The translations under genes and the position numbers were made by a program. Below, piece by piece: positions 13,240 to 14,291 of a DNA stretch of 14,291 nt; position 1 is the stretch's first letter, and every line of letters begins with the position of its first letter. Below the pieces are notes generated by a model. The model did not search any database. It saw nothing but the letters and a program-made list of their open reading frames with translations, and was not told the origin of the DNA. Source of the DNA: Elusimicrobiota bacterium (GTDB taxonomy: Bacteria > Elusimicrobiota > Elusimicrobia > FEN-1173); NCBI GenBank assembly GCA_003158755.1, contig PMLF01000157.1, positions 3,381 through 17,671 on the forward strand, read 5' to 3'.

Positions 13240-14291
13240 CTACTGCCCGCAGCACTTTTTGTATTTCTTCCCGCTGCCGCAGGGGCAAAGGTCGTTGCGC
13301 CCGATCTTCTTCAGCTCCGTCGGAACGACGGCCGAGGCCTTCGCGCCGCCGCCCGGCATGCGCGCCGTCGTAATGAGCGGCCTCGGCGCCGGCCTTGGAG
13401 CGGGGTGGGAAGAACCGCCGTCGGCCTCCGGTTTTTCCGCGGTCATTTCGCGGGGCTCGGCCTCTTCCACCCTCGGAACGGCTTTCAGGCGGAAGAGGAA
13501 CTCCAAGGTCTCTTCCCGGATGCGCTCCATCATGGACTCGAAGAGGTTGAATCCCTCCCTCTGGAATTCAACCAGAGGGTCTTTCTGGCCGTAGGCCCGC
13601 AGGAAGATCCCTTTCCGGAGCTGCTCCAAATAGGTTAGGTGCTCCACCCACGCTGTGTCCATGACCTGCAGCAGAACCATCCGCGACATCTGGTTGAACA
13701 TGTCGTCGCCCAGCTCTTTCCGGCGACGGTCGAAGGCTTCGTTCAAGGATTCCTTGAGGGCCTCCGCCAATTGGGTGGTGTGGTTGTAATCCGCCGGCTT
13801 GAACTCCTTGCGAACGTCGAAGCTCCGGGAAAGCCACGCGTGCAGGCTGGCCCACTCCCATTCTTCCGGAACTTTCTTGTCCGACGCCCACAACGCCACT
13901 TTATCGTCGACGGAATCCACCAGCATGCTCTGGAGGCGGTCCGTCAGGTCCTCGCCGCTCAGGATGGCGTTCCGCAGGGCGTAGACGGCCTCCCGCTGCT
14001 TGTTCATGACGTTGTCGAAATCCAGGAGCTGTTTCCGTATGTCGAAGTTCATGGCCTCGACTTTCTTCTGGGCGTTCTCGATGGCCTTGTTGACCCAGGG
14101 GTGCTGGATGTCCTCGCCCTCCTGCATCCCGAGCTTTCCCATGATCATGGAAATCCGCTCGGAACCGAAGAGCCTCATCAGTTCGTCTTCCAACGATAAA
14201 TAAAACCGGCTGGACCCCGGGTCCCCCTGCCGTCCCGACCGCCCGCGGAGCTGGTTGTCGATGCGGCGGGACTCGTGGCGCTCGGTGCCGA
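13240..14291 (-). CDS. secA: SecA preprotein translocase ATPase (C-terminal part)
   Basis: The cytoplasmic motor that drives unfolded proteins through SecYEG. The 349 residues in view begin within the second nucleotide-binding domain at GTERHESRRIDNQLRGRSGR, whose arginine-rich GRSGRQGDPGSSRFYLS motif is diagnostic. They then cover the helical scaffold and wing regions (FDNVMNKQREAVY, MDTAWVEHLTYLEQLRKGIFLRAYGQKDPLVEFQ), a variable Pro/Ala/Glu-rich linker, and the zinc-binding tail RNDLCPCGSGKKYKKCCGQ (SEC-C motif, last ligands Cys-Cys). The tail normally helps bind SecB or ribosomes and lipids. The start lies outside the window. The gene is on the same strand as the downstream synthetase and hyp genes but is separated from them by the palindromic repeat. 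Confidence 0.97.
   Translation of the reverse strand, partial: GTERHESRRIDNQLRGRSGRQGDPGSSRFYLSLEDELMRLFGSERISMIMGKLGMQEGEDIQHPWVNKAIENAQKKVEAMNFDIRKQLLDFDNVMNKQREAVYALRNAILSGEDLTDRLQSMLVDSVDDKVALWASDKKVPEEWEWASLHAWLSRSFDVRKEFKPADYNHTTQLAEALKESLNEAFDRRRKELGDDMFNQMSRMVLLQVMDTAWVEHLTYLEQLRKGIFLRAYGQKDPLVEFQREGFNLFESMMERIREETLEFLFRLKAVPRVEEAEPREMTAEKPEADGGSSHPAPRPAPRPLITTARMPGGGAKASAVVPTELKKIGRNDLCPCGSGKKYKKCCGQ

Overview
This 14.3 kb window is GC-rich (roughly 60% or more) bacterial chromosome with dense, co-directional, overlapping genes. The encoded organism looks Gram-negative: it carries a POTRA/beta-barrel outer-membrane protein with a signal peptide and a C-terminal phenylalanine, plus SecA. 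Genes for [NiFe]-hydrogenase maturation and an ADP/NDP-forming acyl-CoA synthetase fused to an acetyltransferase suggest an anaerobe or facultative anaerobe with H2 metabolism. I cannot fix the phylum from sequence alone. A deep-branching lineage such as Elusimicrobiota or a neighbouring candidate phylum is a low-confidence guess.

Layout. (1) Positions 1-3571, minus strand: an operon read yebC, ruvC, ruvA, a response regulator with a GGDEF-like domain, then ruvB (cut by the window edge). It combines a YebC-family translation/transcription factor with all three parts of the Holliday-junction machine, and the signalling gene sits between ruvA and ruvB. (2) 3572-3663: a short divergent promoter region whose two -35 elements share the same bases. 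(3) 3664-5361, plus strand: a single-POTRA BamA/TamA-like outer-membrane protein, probably monocistronic and possibly leaderless. It converges on the end of hypE. (4) 5405-10218, minus strand: a tight hypF-hypC-hypD-hypE cluster that builds and delivers the Fe(CN)2CO ligands of [NiFe]-hydrogenase; hypA and hypB are not in view. (5) 10281-13004, minus strand: a 907-residue acyl-CoA synthetase/GNAT fusion, preceded by a 19-codon upstream ORF that overlaps its start codon. (6) 13061-13239: an intergenic region with a strong ribosome binding site for that small ORF and a paired-hairpin palindromic repeat. (7) 13240-14291, minus strand: the C-terminal part of secA, running off the window.

No prophage, CRISPR array, RNA gene or toxin-antitoxin unit was found. 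The most unusual signals are small. A palindromic repeat of the dispersed REP/MITE kind sits in frame inside hypF, adding 41 residues to the protein. A second palindromic repeat lies between secA and the synthetase gene. In both, the two arms differ by base changes that keep each arm's own hairpin paired. The strong-SD micro-ORF before the synthetase/GNAT gene, the overlapping divergent promoters, and the GGDEF-like regulator lacking its metal-binding aspartates inside the ruv operon are the other points worth attention.
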